Positions 1 through 5,977 of a DNA stretch of 6,603 bases are shown here, piece by piece. The notes under the pieces were generated by a model that did no database searches, was not told the DNA's origin, and was given only the letters and a program-made list of their open reading frames with translations. Positions within the stretch are counted from its first letter, which is position 1. Every line of letters begins with the position of its first letter. A program made the position numbers and the translations under genes. The DNA is taken from contig JAAZOI010000163.1 in NCBI GenBank assembly GCA_012797825.1, positions 1 to 6,603 of the forward strand. The letters are read 5' to 3'. The DNA is from Eubacteriaceae bacterium (GTDB lineage Bacteria; Bacillota; Clostridia; Eubacteriales; UBA1433).

Positions 1-1
1 A

Positions 2-67
2 AATCAATCCGGGCTGTATGACGAAGTGGAGAAGTATTTAACAGCACATAAGAAAATATTAGGATAA
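2..67 (+). CDS. C-terminal tail of an unidentified protein (5' end outside window)
   Basis: The second forward frame is open from the window edge and encodes NQSGLYDEVEKYLTAHKKILG before a TAA stop at 65-67. The tail is charged and probably helical, as is common at protein C-termini. A hairpin terminator follows about 78 bases later on the same strand, which supports a real plus-strand gene ending here. Twenty-one residues are too few to name a family, and no motif is recognisable. The alternative is that this is merely a short open stretch in intergenic DNA. Confidence 0.45.
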   Translation, partial: NQSGLYDEVEKYLTAHKKILG

Positions 68-144
68 AAATAAAATTATAAATAGCCGAATTAATCATTT
101 GAATCGCTAATTCTCACAATATTAATAATACAATGATATATTAT

Positions 145-169
145 AAAGTCGCTTGAGCAGCGGCTTTTT
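145..169 (+). terminator. Rho-independent terminator after the left-edge gene
   Basis: AAAGTCGCT (145-153) pairs with AGCGGCTTT (159-167) over 9 bp with one G-U pair. The loop is the 5 bases TGAGC, and the hairpin runs into TTTTT (165-169). It lies between the left-edge gene and the next plus-strand gene, so it probably ends the former and makes the gene at 283 a separate transcription unit. Confidence 0.75.
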
Positions 170-247
170 GTGTCCTTGGTATATACCGCAATAAGTTCAA
201 GCAACAATATTTTTAAGTATTGCAGAAGAATTTCTAATATATATTAA

Positions 248-277
248 TCCCTCGGTAATATATTTTTATTGGAGGGG
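248..277 (+). promoter_or_regulatory. Possible hairpin covering the ribosome binding site of the DUF4434 gene
   Basis: TCCCTC (248-253) is complementary to GAGGGG (272-277), which is the core of the ribosome binding site of the gene starting at 283. The stem would be 6 bp including one G-U pair. The AT-rich 18-base loop could be shortened by AATA/TATT pairing inside it. If formed in the mRNA it would hide the Shine-Dalgarno sequence and lower translation. No ligand-binding aptamer is visible upstream, so this would be a simple structural or temperature-sensitive block at most, and it may be chance. Confidence 0.3.
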
Positions 278-282
278 ATGAT

Positions 283-1209
283 ATGAGGCGTATAAATAAA
301 ACTTTCAGCAGTTCGTTTATACAACCTTGGTTTATGGAAAACTGGGATTATAACAGATGGGCGGAAGAATTCGCAATGCTTAAGGTTATCGGCATTGATG
401 AAATAATAATTCAAAATACAGTTGATACATATAATAAATATGCTATTTACCCTACGCAAATAGAGGGTTACTCCTGCTCTGTGACAGATGTTATCTGCAC
501 GGCTTTAAGAGCTGCTGAATGTACTGCAACAAAGGTCAGAATAGGGCTCGGTGTTAACAGCGGCTGGTGGACAGGTAACACGTTTATAAAGTCATGGCTT
601 GAAGCTGAAGCTTCTATAAACAAAACTATCGCAGGTGAAATTAATCAGTTATACGGCTCGCATCCGCTTTTCGGGGGCTGGTATATTCCGTATGAGTTTT
701 CGCAAACAACAGCTGTTACGAAAAAGCAAAAAGCAAATTTAAATAATTTTTATAGAAATATAGCGTTATATATTAGATTTATCAGTAAAGATGATATAAT
801 GGTCGCTCCTTTTTATAACGTGAAATATTCTTTTTTATGCTCAATATCACGCTGGGAAGAGATGCTTACAGAAGTCTTACATGAAACAGGAATTGATATT
901 CTTGCATTGCAGGACAGCATAGGAGCAGGATTTAACACAATGGATGAACTGGATAAGATATTTCTATATACCAAAAAAGCTGCTGATTGTTTAAAAATAA
1001 AGCTCTATGCAGATACAGAAACTTTTACTGCAGCAAAATCAGGTTTTATTCCTGCGGAGCAAAGCAGGATTGAACAGCAGATTTCTGTAGAGAGCAAGTA
1101 TGTTGATAAGTTCACAGCGTTTAGTATTGATCACTATCAAAACAGAAATACAAGCTCGCAAATCGATAACTATTACAGATATTATAATTATTATAAAAAT
1201 AATAAATAA
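283..1209 (+). CDS. DUF4434-family protein, TIM-barrel glycosidase-like, no signal peptide
   Basis: This 308-residue protein has the pattern I associate with DUF4434. FIQPW is at 12-16, GIDEIIIQ at 37-44, a Trp pair (NSGWWTG) at 92-98, GWYIPYEF at 132-139, VAPFYN at 174-179, DILALQDSIGAG at 205-216 and LYADTETF at 241-248. The family is predicted to form a TIM barrel related to glycoside hydrolases; its substrate is unknown. By analogy with clan GH-A, Glu138 (strand 4) and Glu246 (strand 7) would be the acid/base and nucleophile; this is inference. The start is set by GGAGG at 271-275, 7 bases before ATG; another ATG at 278 is out of frame and stops at once. No signal peptide or membrane helix is visible, so the protein appears cytoplasmic. 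The C-terminus is Tyr/Asn-rich (YYRYYNYYKNNK). No convincing promoter or terminator of its own was seen; readthrough into the lipoprotein gene is possible. Confidence 0.75.
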   Translation: MRRINKTFSSSFIQPWFMENWDYNRWAEEFAMLKVIGIDEIIIQNTVDTYNKYAIYPTQIEGYSCSVTDVICTALRAAECTATKVRIGLGVNSGWWTGNTFIKSWLEAEASINKTIAGEINQLYGSHPLFGGWYIPYEFSQTTAVTKKQKANLNNFYRNIALYIRFISKDDIMVAPFYNVKYSFLCSISRWEEMLTEVLHETGIDILALQDSIGAGFNTMDELDKIFLYTKKAADCLKIKLYADTETFTAAKSGFIPAEQSRIEQQISVESKYVDKFTAFSIDHYQNRNTSSQIDNYYRYYNYYKNNK

Positions 1210-1330
1210 TGCTAAAAAATTAGAAAATACCCATATACTTTTAAGTAAAAAGATGTACAAATGTAATTAATAATATGATTTTAAACTTAAATCCAAAAAG
1301 CTAATCAAATTAAAAGCGAGGGAAAAGTTT

Positions 1331-1858
1331 ATGAAAAAAAATAATTTATTAATAAAAACAGCGATTGCATTTATTATGCTGTCATTAATTTTTATAACGG
1401 GATGCGGTCGAACGCCTCAAAATCAGCAGAATAATACAAATCAGCCGCAGACACCAAATGAAGTAATTTATAAAAACACAGAGTACGGCTTTGACTTTAC
1501 GCTGCCGCAAAGCTGGAAGGGATATACCATTGTTACAAGCAATTGGAACGGTGTTCCGCTTGGGGGCACGAAAAGCGAGGAAGGTCCGATTATTTCAATA
1601 AGGCATCCGGAATGGACCAGCGCAAAACCGAGACAGGATATACCTATAATGGTGTTTACACTCGCTCAATGGGACGCGATGAATAACAGCAAATTCAGCG
1701 TTGGCGCCGCTCCTATTCCTCCCAGCGAGCTTGGACGCAATTCTAAATACGTTTTTGCGCTTCCTGCGAGATATAATTACTCATATCCCGAAGGGTTCCA
1801 AGAAGTTGAAACTATCTTAAACGGCAAGCCGCTAAAGCCGACGGAAAATTTTGAATAG
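1331..1858 (+). CDS. Small lipoprotein with a YGFDFTLPQSWKGY-type domain
   Basis: A 175-residue secreted lipoprotein of unknown function. The N-terminus is a classic lipoprotein signal: KKNN, a hydrophobic run at about 6-22, then ITGC with the lipidated Cys at 25, so the mature protein should be anchored to the outer face of the membrane. A Gln/Asn/Pro-rich linker (about 28-43) is followed by one compact domain beginning YKNTEYGFDFTLPQSWKGY (47-65). That motif recurs in Firmicute lipoproteins and surface proteins, sometimes next to stalk or protease domains, but I know of no assigned activity. No catalytic motif is visible. The start is supported by GAGGG at 1318-1322, 8 bases before ATG. The gene lies 121 bases after the DUF4434 gene with no terminator visible between them, so co-transcription is possible. 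A strong terminator follows the stop codon by a few bases. Confidence 0.8.
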   Translation: MKKNNLLIKTAIAFIMLSLIFITGCGRTPQNQQNNTNQPQTPNEVIYKNTEYGFDFTLPQSWKGYTIVTSNWNGVPLGGTKSEEGPIISIRHPEWTSAKPRQDIPIMVFTLAQWDAMNNSKFSVGAAPIPPSELGRNSKYVFALPARYNYSYPEGFQEVETILNGKPLKPTENFE

Positions 1859-1864
1859 ACATAT

Positions 1865-1898
1865 AAACGGCTTAACCATTAATGGTTAAGCCGTTTTT
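1865..1898 (+). terminator. Rho-independent terminator on a perfect 32-bp palindrome
   Basis: AAACGGCTTAACCATT (1865-1880) is followed directly by its exact reverse complement (1881-1896), and the T run reaches 1898. In RNA this gives a stem of about 14 bp with a 4-base loop. It begins six bases after the lipoprotein stop codon, so it most likely ends that transcript. The A run on the left side would let it also work on the opposite strand, but no minus-strand gene ends here. Confidence 0.85.
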
Positions 1899-1951
1899 GC
1901 TGATATTGAGTATAATAGTATATATTTTTTCAGCAATAAACTCTGTATTTA

Positions 1952-1979
1952 TTTAATTATTATTTTGTTATGTTATAAT
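1952..1979 (+). promoter_or_regulatory. Probable sigma-A promoter with extended -10 for the pilin-LRR/cupin unit
   Basis: A perfect TATAAT at 1974-1979 is preceded by TG at 1971-1972 with one base between, which is the extended -10 arrangement. The -35 region is weak (TTTAAT at 1952-1957, spacing 16), as extended -10 promoters tolerate. It sits just after the lipoprotein terminator and about 50 bases before the pilin start, leaving a 5' leader of roughly 43 bases with no obvious structure. Confidence 0.5.
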
Positions 1980-2028
1980 AAAATGAAATATATTAATTGA
2001 TTAATGAATTTATAGTATACGAGGTTTT

Positions 2029-2808
2029 ATGATTATAAAACAGAAAAAAGCGTTTACTTTAGCAGAGTTAATAGTAGTTCTTGCAGTGCTGGCAATATTG
2101 GCAGTTTTGCTTATACCTAAATTAATAAGTTATGTAAATCAAGCTAAAGCCGCTTCTGATTTACAGACGCTTTCAGTATTAAACACGGCAACCAAATCGT
2201 ATAAATTACAATCACCAGATAATAATCCGTTTAACAACTCAAATTCCACCAACACTGTTTTGATGCAGGCGCTTGTCGATAACAGATATATTCAAAAGGC
2301 GGTAACGCCCAGACAAGAAGGAGCTTCATTTAAGTGGTTTATCCTAGATACAGAATGGGTAATTTCATTTGTTAACTCAGTGACTGGTCAGGAAATAATT
2401 ATGGGCACGGGAGGTCATAAAGGTTATATAAAGGGCAGCTACAGCGGAGAATATCAGGAAATACTGATACCAAGCACAATAGACGGGCAAATTGTAACAA
2501 ATATTTACCAAGATGTTTTCAACAATAAAAATCTAACTTCAGTTGAATTTGCGGATGACAGTCAGATTATCAGAATTCACGCAAGAGCATTTGCCAATAA
2601 CGACCTTACCGAAATTGACTTGCCTGACAGTCTTACGAGAATTGATTACGGAGCGTTTATGGGCAATGATATTACAAAAGTAACAATAGGCAGCGGCGTA
2701 TATTTGGAAGACAAGGTTTTTCAGAACAACAATAAATTCAGAGACGCTTATAACGCCGGCGGAGCGGGCACGTATTTATATATTAACGGTGAATGGGTGA
2801 AGCAGTAA
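2029..2808 (+). CDS. Type IV prepilin-like protein fused to BspA-type leucine-rich repeats
   Basis: A 259-residue protein with two parts. Residues 1-33 are a class III (type IV prepilin) signal: basic leader MIIKQKKA, then FTLAEL and a long hydrophobic helix ending IPKLI. Prepilin peptidase should cut between Ala8 and Phe9; Glu13 is the conserved +5 residue. The usual -1 residue is Gly; Ala is less common. The pilin-like part runs to about residue 110. Residues about 131-235 resemble BspA-type LRR_5 repeats: LTSVEF, then IIRIHARAFANNDLTEIDLP, LTRIDYGAFMGNDITKVTIG and KVFQNNNKF. The end (RDAYNAGGAGTYLYINGEW) is the usual closing segment of Firmicute BspA-like proteins. GAGG at 2021-2024 is only 4 bases before ATG, a short spacing. 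No other pilus genes are nearby, so it is probably a minor pilin or a pilin-anchored surface protein that depends on machinery elsewhere. The LRR part suggests binding; the ligand is unknown. Confidence 0.85.
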   Translation: MIIKQKKAFTLAELIVVLAVLAILAVLLIPKLISYVNQAKAASDLQTLSVLNTATKSYKLQSPDNNPFNNSNSTNTVLMQALVDNRYIQKAVTPRQEGASFKWFILDTEWVISFVNSVTGQEIIMGTGGHKGYIKGSYSGEYQEILIPSTIDGQIVTNIYQDVFNNKNLTSVEFADDSQIIRIHARAFANNDLTEIDLPDSLTRIDYGAFMGNDITKVTIGSGVYLEDKVFQNNNKFRDAYNAGGAGTYLYINGEWVKQ

Positions 2809-2829
2809 GTTTAAAGAAGAGGAAAAAAT

Positions 2830-3180
2830 ATGAAAGATTTTCCAGAATTTATGAAAAGCGAGCTAAACCGCATAGATGCAAGCCAGCAGAACACAAAGGA
2901 TATTGAAGGATATTATTATGAGGGAAAAGACGGAAGTCAGATGGTGTTTTGGACATGCCACTCCGCTCGTGAGTCAGCTAAGCATATGCATGACTTTGAC
3001 GAGTATATGATAATAGTTGCGGGTCAGTATACAACGTGTTTTGGAGATAGGGAGATTGTGCTTAACCCGGGGGATGAGCTATATATACCGGCAGGCACTG
3101 TGCAGTGGGGCAGGTGCATTGCGGATACAAGGTCGATACACGCGTTTGGGGGGAAGAGGGTAAAAGCGATTAAGAAATAA
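2830..3180 (+). CDS. Small single-domain cupin protein lacking the usual fourth metal-ligand His
   Basis: A 116-residue cytoplasmic protein with one cupin beta-barrel. Motif 1 is HMHDFDEYMIIVAG (52-65), giving His52, His54 and Glu58 as metal ligands. Motif 2 is PGDELYIPAGTVQW (80-93). In related small cupins starting MKDFPEFM, the PxGxxH position carries His; here it is Gln92, so metal binding may be altered or use His104 (SIHAFGG). No partner domain such as a DNA-binding or enzyme domain is present, so the function (sugar or small-molecule binding, isomerase-like) cannot be set. AAGAGG at 2817-2822 is 7 bases before ATG. The gene starts 21 bases after the pilin-LRR stop with no terminator between, so the two are probably co-transcribed, although the functional link is not obvious. 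A terminator hairpin follows the stop. Confidence 0.85.
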   Translation: MKDFPEFMKSELNRIDASQQNTKDIEGYYYEGKDGSQMVFWTCHSARESAKHMHDFDEYMIIVAGQYTTCFGDREIVLNPGDELYIPAGTVQWGRCIADTRSIHAFGGKRVKAIKK

Positions 3181-3196
3181 AGCTCTTATAATATAC

Positions 3197-3228
3197 AATC
3201 GGCTCTGATAGTATTATCAGAGCCGATT
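3197..3228. terminator. Shared terminator hairpin between convergent genes
   Basis: AATCGGCTCTGATA (3197-3210) and its exact reverse complement (3215-3228) form a 14-bp stem around the 4-base loop GTAT. It lies between the cupin stop (3180, plus) and the ABC exporter stop (3266, minus). The U tracts are poor on both sides (ATTTAGTTTG on plus; ATTGTATATTATA on minus), but the stem is strong and placed to serve both directions. A weaker imperfect inverted repeat (3229-3260) abuts it on the exporter side. Confidence 0.7.
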
Positions 3229-3265
3229 TAGTTTGAGCTATATTATATAATGCTAAACTATATGT

Positions 3266-5977
3266 TTATCCGATTGAAGGAGCAGCAAATTGGCTATTGT
3301 ACAGTTCATAATAAAAGCCTTTTTTATCAAGAAGTTCCTGATGCGTTCCGCTTTCAATAATAGAGCCGCGATTCATAACAAGTATAAGTTTCGCATCACG
3401 TATTGTCGATAATCTGTGTGCGATAACAAAATTTGTTCTGCCTTCCATCAGCTTGCCCATTGCTTTTTGAATCAGCACTTCAGTTCGGGTGTCAACCGAG
3501 CTTGTAGCTTCATCTAGTATTAACACTGACGGATTTGCCAAAATCGCACGAGCAATAGTTAACAATTGTTTTTGCCCCTGCGAAATATTCGAGGCTTCTT
3601 CGTTAAGAACAGTCTTATATCCTTCCGGAAGGCTTCGAATAAAGTGGTCGGCGTGGGCTGCTTTAGCTGCTGAGACAACCTCTTCAGAGGTAGCGTCTTG
3701 ACGTCCGTATAGTATATTTTGTTCTAACGTGCCGTTAAAGAGCCACGTATCCTGCAAAACCATGCCAAACATTGTGCGCAAATTTCCGCGCTTTATATCA
3801 CGTATATCAATGCCGTCAAATGTGATGCTGCCCCCGTTTATCTCATAAAACCGCATAAGTAAATTAACAAGCGTCGTTTTTCCGGCTCCGGTAGGACCGA
3901 CTATTGCTATCGTTTCGCCTTTTTTGATATTTAAGTTCATATCCTCAATCAGCGGCTCACTTTCTTTGTAACTGAATTTAACATGGTCAAATACAATATC
4001 GCCGTGAGGATACTTAATAATTTTAGCATCCTTAGAATCTGCCAATTCCTCTTCTTCATCTAATATTTCAAATACTCGTTCCGAACAGGCTACGGTAGAC
4101 TGGATAATATTGGCTATATTTGCTGTCTGAATTATAGGCATTGTAAACTGCCTTGAATATTGTATAAAAGCTGTAATATCGCCGATATTCAGCCATGTCT
4201 TTGTAACAAAGATGCCGCCGACTACCGAAATAAGCACATAGCCGAAATTGCTGATAAAATTCATTAATGGAAACATTACACCGGAAAAGAACTGAGCTTT
4301 CCAACCTGCATTATAAAGTTTATCGTTAGCGGATTCGAAAATTTCAATAGAATTTTCCTCTTGCCCGAAAGCTTTTATTATCATATGTCCCGTATACATC
4401 TCTTCTGTATGACCGCTGAGATCGCCAAGATGTTTCTGCTGCGCAGCGTAAAACTTCTGTGATTTTTTAGCAATAAGCGTTGTGACAATAATGTAGAGCG
4501 GCAGTGTCAGCATAACAATTAATGTAAGTATAGGGCTTATAGTAAGCATCATGATAATATAACCTATAATCTGCAGGATTGCCTGAATAAACTGCGTAAG
4601 GCTTTGCTGAAGTGTGGTTGATATGGTATCCATATCATTTGTCATACGGCTGATAATGTCGCCGTTTGCGTGAGAGTCAAAATATTTAAGAGGCAGACGG
4701 GTTAACTTTTCGTTAACGTCTTTTCGCATATTGTATACAACTTTCTGCGCAACGGAAGACATTATATATTGCATGGCTGCGGTAAAAACAGAACTGACTG
4801 CATAGATGCACAGCAGAAACAAAAGTATCCTAGCCATTTTATCAAAAGGTATATTGCCTCCGGTCTGACGAATATCGTTAATATATTTGGTCAAATTTTC
4901 ATCAGATAGATTATCCAGTTTCAGATTTGACGATTTAATGGATTCATTATCAGCAATCATGCTTGACGGCAGGCTTTGCATAACATCAAAAAATGTTTGC
5001 GCAATATCTGCCCGTTCGTTGTAATCATTGGTGCTTTTAATGGACGGCATCGCCGCAAGTAAAAGAAAAGCATCCAGTTGTTCTTTTGTCATGCCTTCCT
5101 CATCCATAAACGCTTTATTAACAGCATCTATTGCCGCTTTTTCAGCTGTTTTTTTGGCTGAGGCAATTTGTGCATTGATCTTGGGCTGATTTGCTGCGAA
5201 TGCTGCATCAACTGCCGATTTTGCTGCAGCTTCGGCTTGCTTTTTGGCTTCGGCAAGCTGGGCGTCAAATTCCGGCTGCATCGCCGCAAACTGAGAATCT
5301 ACTAAAGAAACAGCACTTGCATCAGCTTGCTCATATGCATTGTTTAGCGCATCGGTATATCCCGGGATAGTGGCAAGCTGGTCTGCGGGTACATCGGGAT
5401 ATAATGCCATAAACTGCTGGTCGACCTGAATTTTAGCAGCTGCCTCAGCCTCGCTTTTAGCCTGCTCGTAAGCAGCCTGCTTTTGCGCCGCTATCGCAGC
5501 ATTGAACTGCTGAGTCGCTATACTATCCGCTTGGGCGTAAGCCTGACTATATGCCTTTTGCAATTGGTCTGCAACTGTTTTGTTCACAATTCTTACAACA
5601 GCATTATCAGCCTGCTGTTTAGCAGATTTTATTGCATCATTATACTTATCTAATGCTGTTTTTAAATCCGGCTGAGCTTTATCAATGCCATCCACTACGC
5701 TTTTGGCTATAAATCCGTCTACAAGCTGATTCATTGCATTCCCGGTTATTTTTGGGCCTAAAACTGTAAAAGTTGTAGCAAAAACAGCAAATATAACCAC
5801 GATAATCAGATTAATCCTCTGAGGGCGTAAATAGTTAATTAAACGTTTCAGCGTACCTTTAAAATTTTTAGCTTTTTCAACAGGCCTGCTCATCGGAGGT
5901 CCTCCTCCGCGCCTTGCGAAGCCTCTGTTTGTATTGCCTGCTGCGGAGGGTTTTAAAGTTTTATTTTCTTCGCTCAT
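3266..5977 (-). CDS. ABC exporter half-transporter (fused permease/ATPase) with a ~290-residue extracytoplasmic insertion
   Basis: A 903-residue type IV (ABCB-like) half-exporter, about 300 residues longer than usual. Order: Gly/Pro-rich N-tail (RRGGGPP, 22-28); TM1 about 56-76; Ala/Gln-rich insertion about 85-378; TM2 about 382-402; remaining membrane helices to about 625, with LPLKYFDSHANGDIISRMTND at 428-448 typical of the first cytoplasmic loop; then the ATPase. ATPase motifs: A-loop Tyr670, Walker A GPTGAGKTT (694-702), Q-loop Gln742, signature ISQGQ (798-802, not LSGGQ), Walker B VLILDE (818-823) with catalytic Glu823, D-loop SSVD, switch His854. The intact Glu/His and altered signature mark it as the partner giving the consensus ATP site in a heterodimer with the upstream gene. 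The start has GGAGG 7 bases upstream and overlaps the upstream stop (ATGA), implying coupled translation. Relatives (TM287/288, LmrCD, EfrAB) export drugs or lipids; the substrate here is unknown. No coding shift or stop is seen. Confidence 0.93.
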   Translation of the reverse strand: MSEENKTLKPSAAGNTNRGFARRGGGPPMSRPVEKAKNFKGTLKRLINYLRPQRINLIIVVIFAVFATTFTVLGPKITGNAMNQLVDGFIAKSVVDGIDKAQPDLKTALDKYNDAIKSAKQQADNAVVRIVNKTVADQLQKAYSQAYAQADSIATQQFNAAIAAQKQAAYEQAKSEAEAAAKIQVDQQFMALYPDVPADQLATIPGYTDALNNAYEQADASAVSLVDSQFAAMQPEFDAQLAEAKKQAEAAAKSAVDAAFAANQPKINAQIASAKKTAEKAAIDAVNKAFMDEEGMTKEQLDAFLLLAAMPSIKSTNDYNERADIAQTFFDVMQSLPSSMIADNESIKSSNLKLDNLSDENLTKYINDIRQTGGNIPFDKMARILLFLLCIYAVSSVFTAAMQYIMSSVAQKVVYNMRKDVNEKLTRLPLKYFDSHANGDIISRMTNDMDTISTTLQQSLTQFIQAILQIIGYIIMMLTISPILTLIVMLTLPLYIIVTTLIAKKSQKFYAAQQKHLGDLSGHTEEMYTGHMIIKAFGQEENSIEIFESANDKLYNAGWKAQFFSGVMFPLMNFISNFGYVLISVVGGIFVTKTWLNIGDITAFIQYSRQFTMPIIQTANIANIIQSTVACSERVFEILDEEEELADSKDAKIIKYPHGDIVFDHVKFSYKESEPLIEDMNLNIKKGETIAIVGPTGAGKTTLVNLLMRFYEINGGSITFDGIDIRDIKRGNLRTMFGMVLQDTWLFNGTLEQNILYGRQDATSEEVVSAAKAAHADHFIRSLPEGYKTVLNEEASNISQGQKQLLTIARAILANPSVLILDEATSSVDTRTEVLIQKAMGKLMEGRTNFVIAHRLSTIRDAKLILVMNRGSIIESGTHQELLDKKGFYYELYNSQFAAPSIG
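5123..5302 (-). repeat. 30-residue tandem repeats inside the exporter's extracytoplasmic insertion
   Basis: Residues 226-255 and 256-285 of the 903-residue exporter are adjacent 30-residue units identical at 18 of 30 positions. Each starts VDxxFAAxQP and continues with AQxAxAKKxAExAA. A third unit starts at 286 (VNKAF) and then diverges. Weaker copies of the xxQF/xxAF start occur earlier at Phe158 and Phe189, the latter separated from the next by 11 extra residues (around LYPDVPADQLATIPG). The composition is Ala, Gln, Lys and Glu, consistent with long amphipathic helices or a coiled coil. Expansion by unit duplication is inferred. Confidence 0.8.

Noticed and set aside
99..127. TTGAAT followed about 17 bases later by an AT-rich -10-like sequence, a possible promoter
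   Set aside because: The -10 match is poor, any transcript would meet the terminator at 145-169 at once, and such matches are expected by chance in AT-rich DNA.
244..459. Minus-strand open frame of 71 codons opposite the DUF4434 gene start
   Set aside because: It overlaps a well-supported gene on the other strand and shows no domain resemblance; chance frame in AT-rich DNA.
1039..1260. Minus-strand open frame of 73 codons with a hydrophobic, Ile-rich product
   Set aside because: It is the antisense of the AT-rich end of the DUF4434 gene. Its hydrophobicity follows from Asn/Tyr/Lys codons read backwards, and it shows no domain resemblance.
145..3228. CGGCT/AGCCG core shared by the three plus-strand hairpins, as in uptake-sequence terminators
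   Set aside because: The pentamer also occurs several times inside coding regions (for example near 500, 555, 650 and 1485), so the sharing carries little weight.
3229..3260. Imperfect inverted repeat (TAGTTTGAGC and GCTAAACTA) next to the convergent terminator
   Set aside because: It has a 13-base loop, one bulge and mostly A/T pairs; too weak to call a second terminator on its own.
3489..3701. Plus-strand open frame opposite the exporter ATPase domain
   Set aside because: Fully inside a conserved minus-strand coding region that includes the signature and Walker B motifs.
4068..4304. Second minus-strand open frame of 78 codons inside the exporter gene
   Set aside because: Out of frame with the exporter, whose membrane-domain sequence is intact across this region; no recognisable domain.
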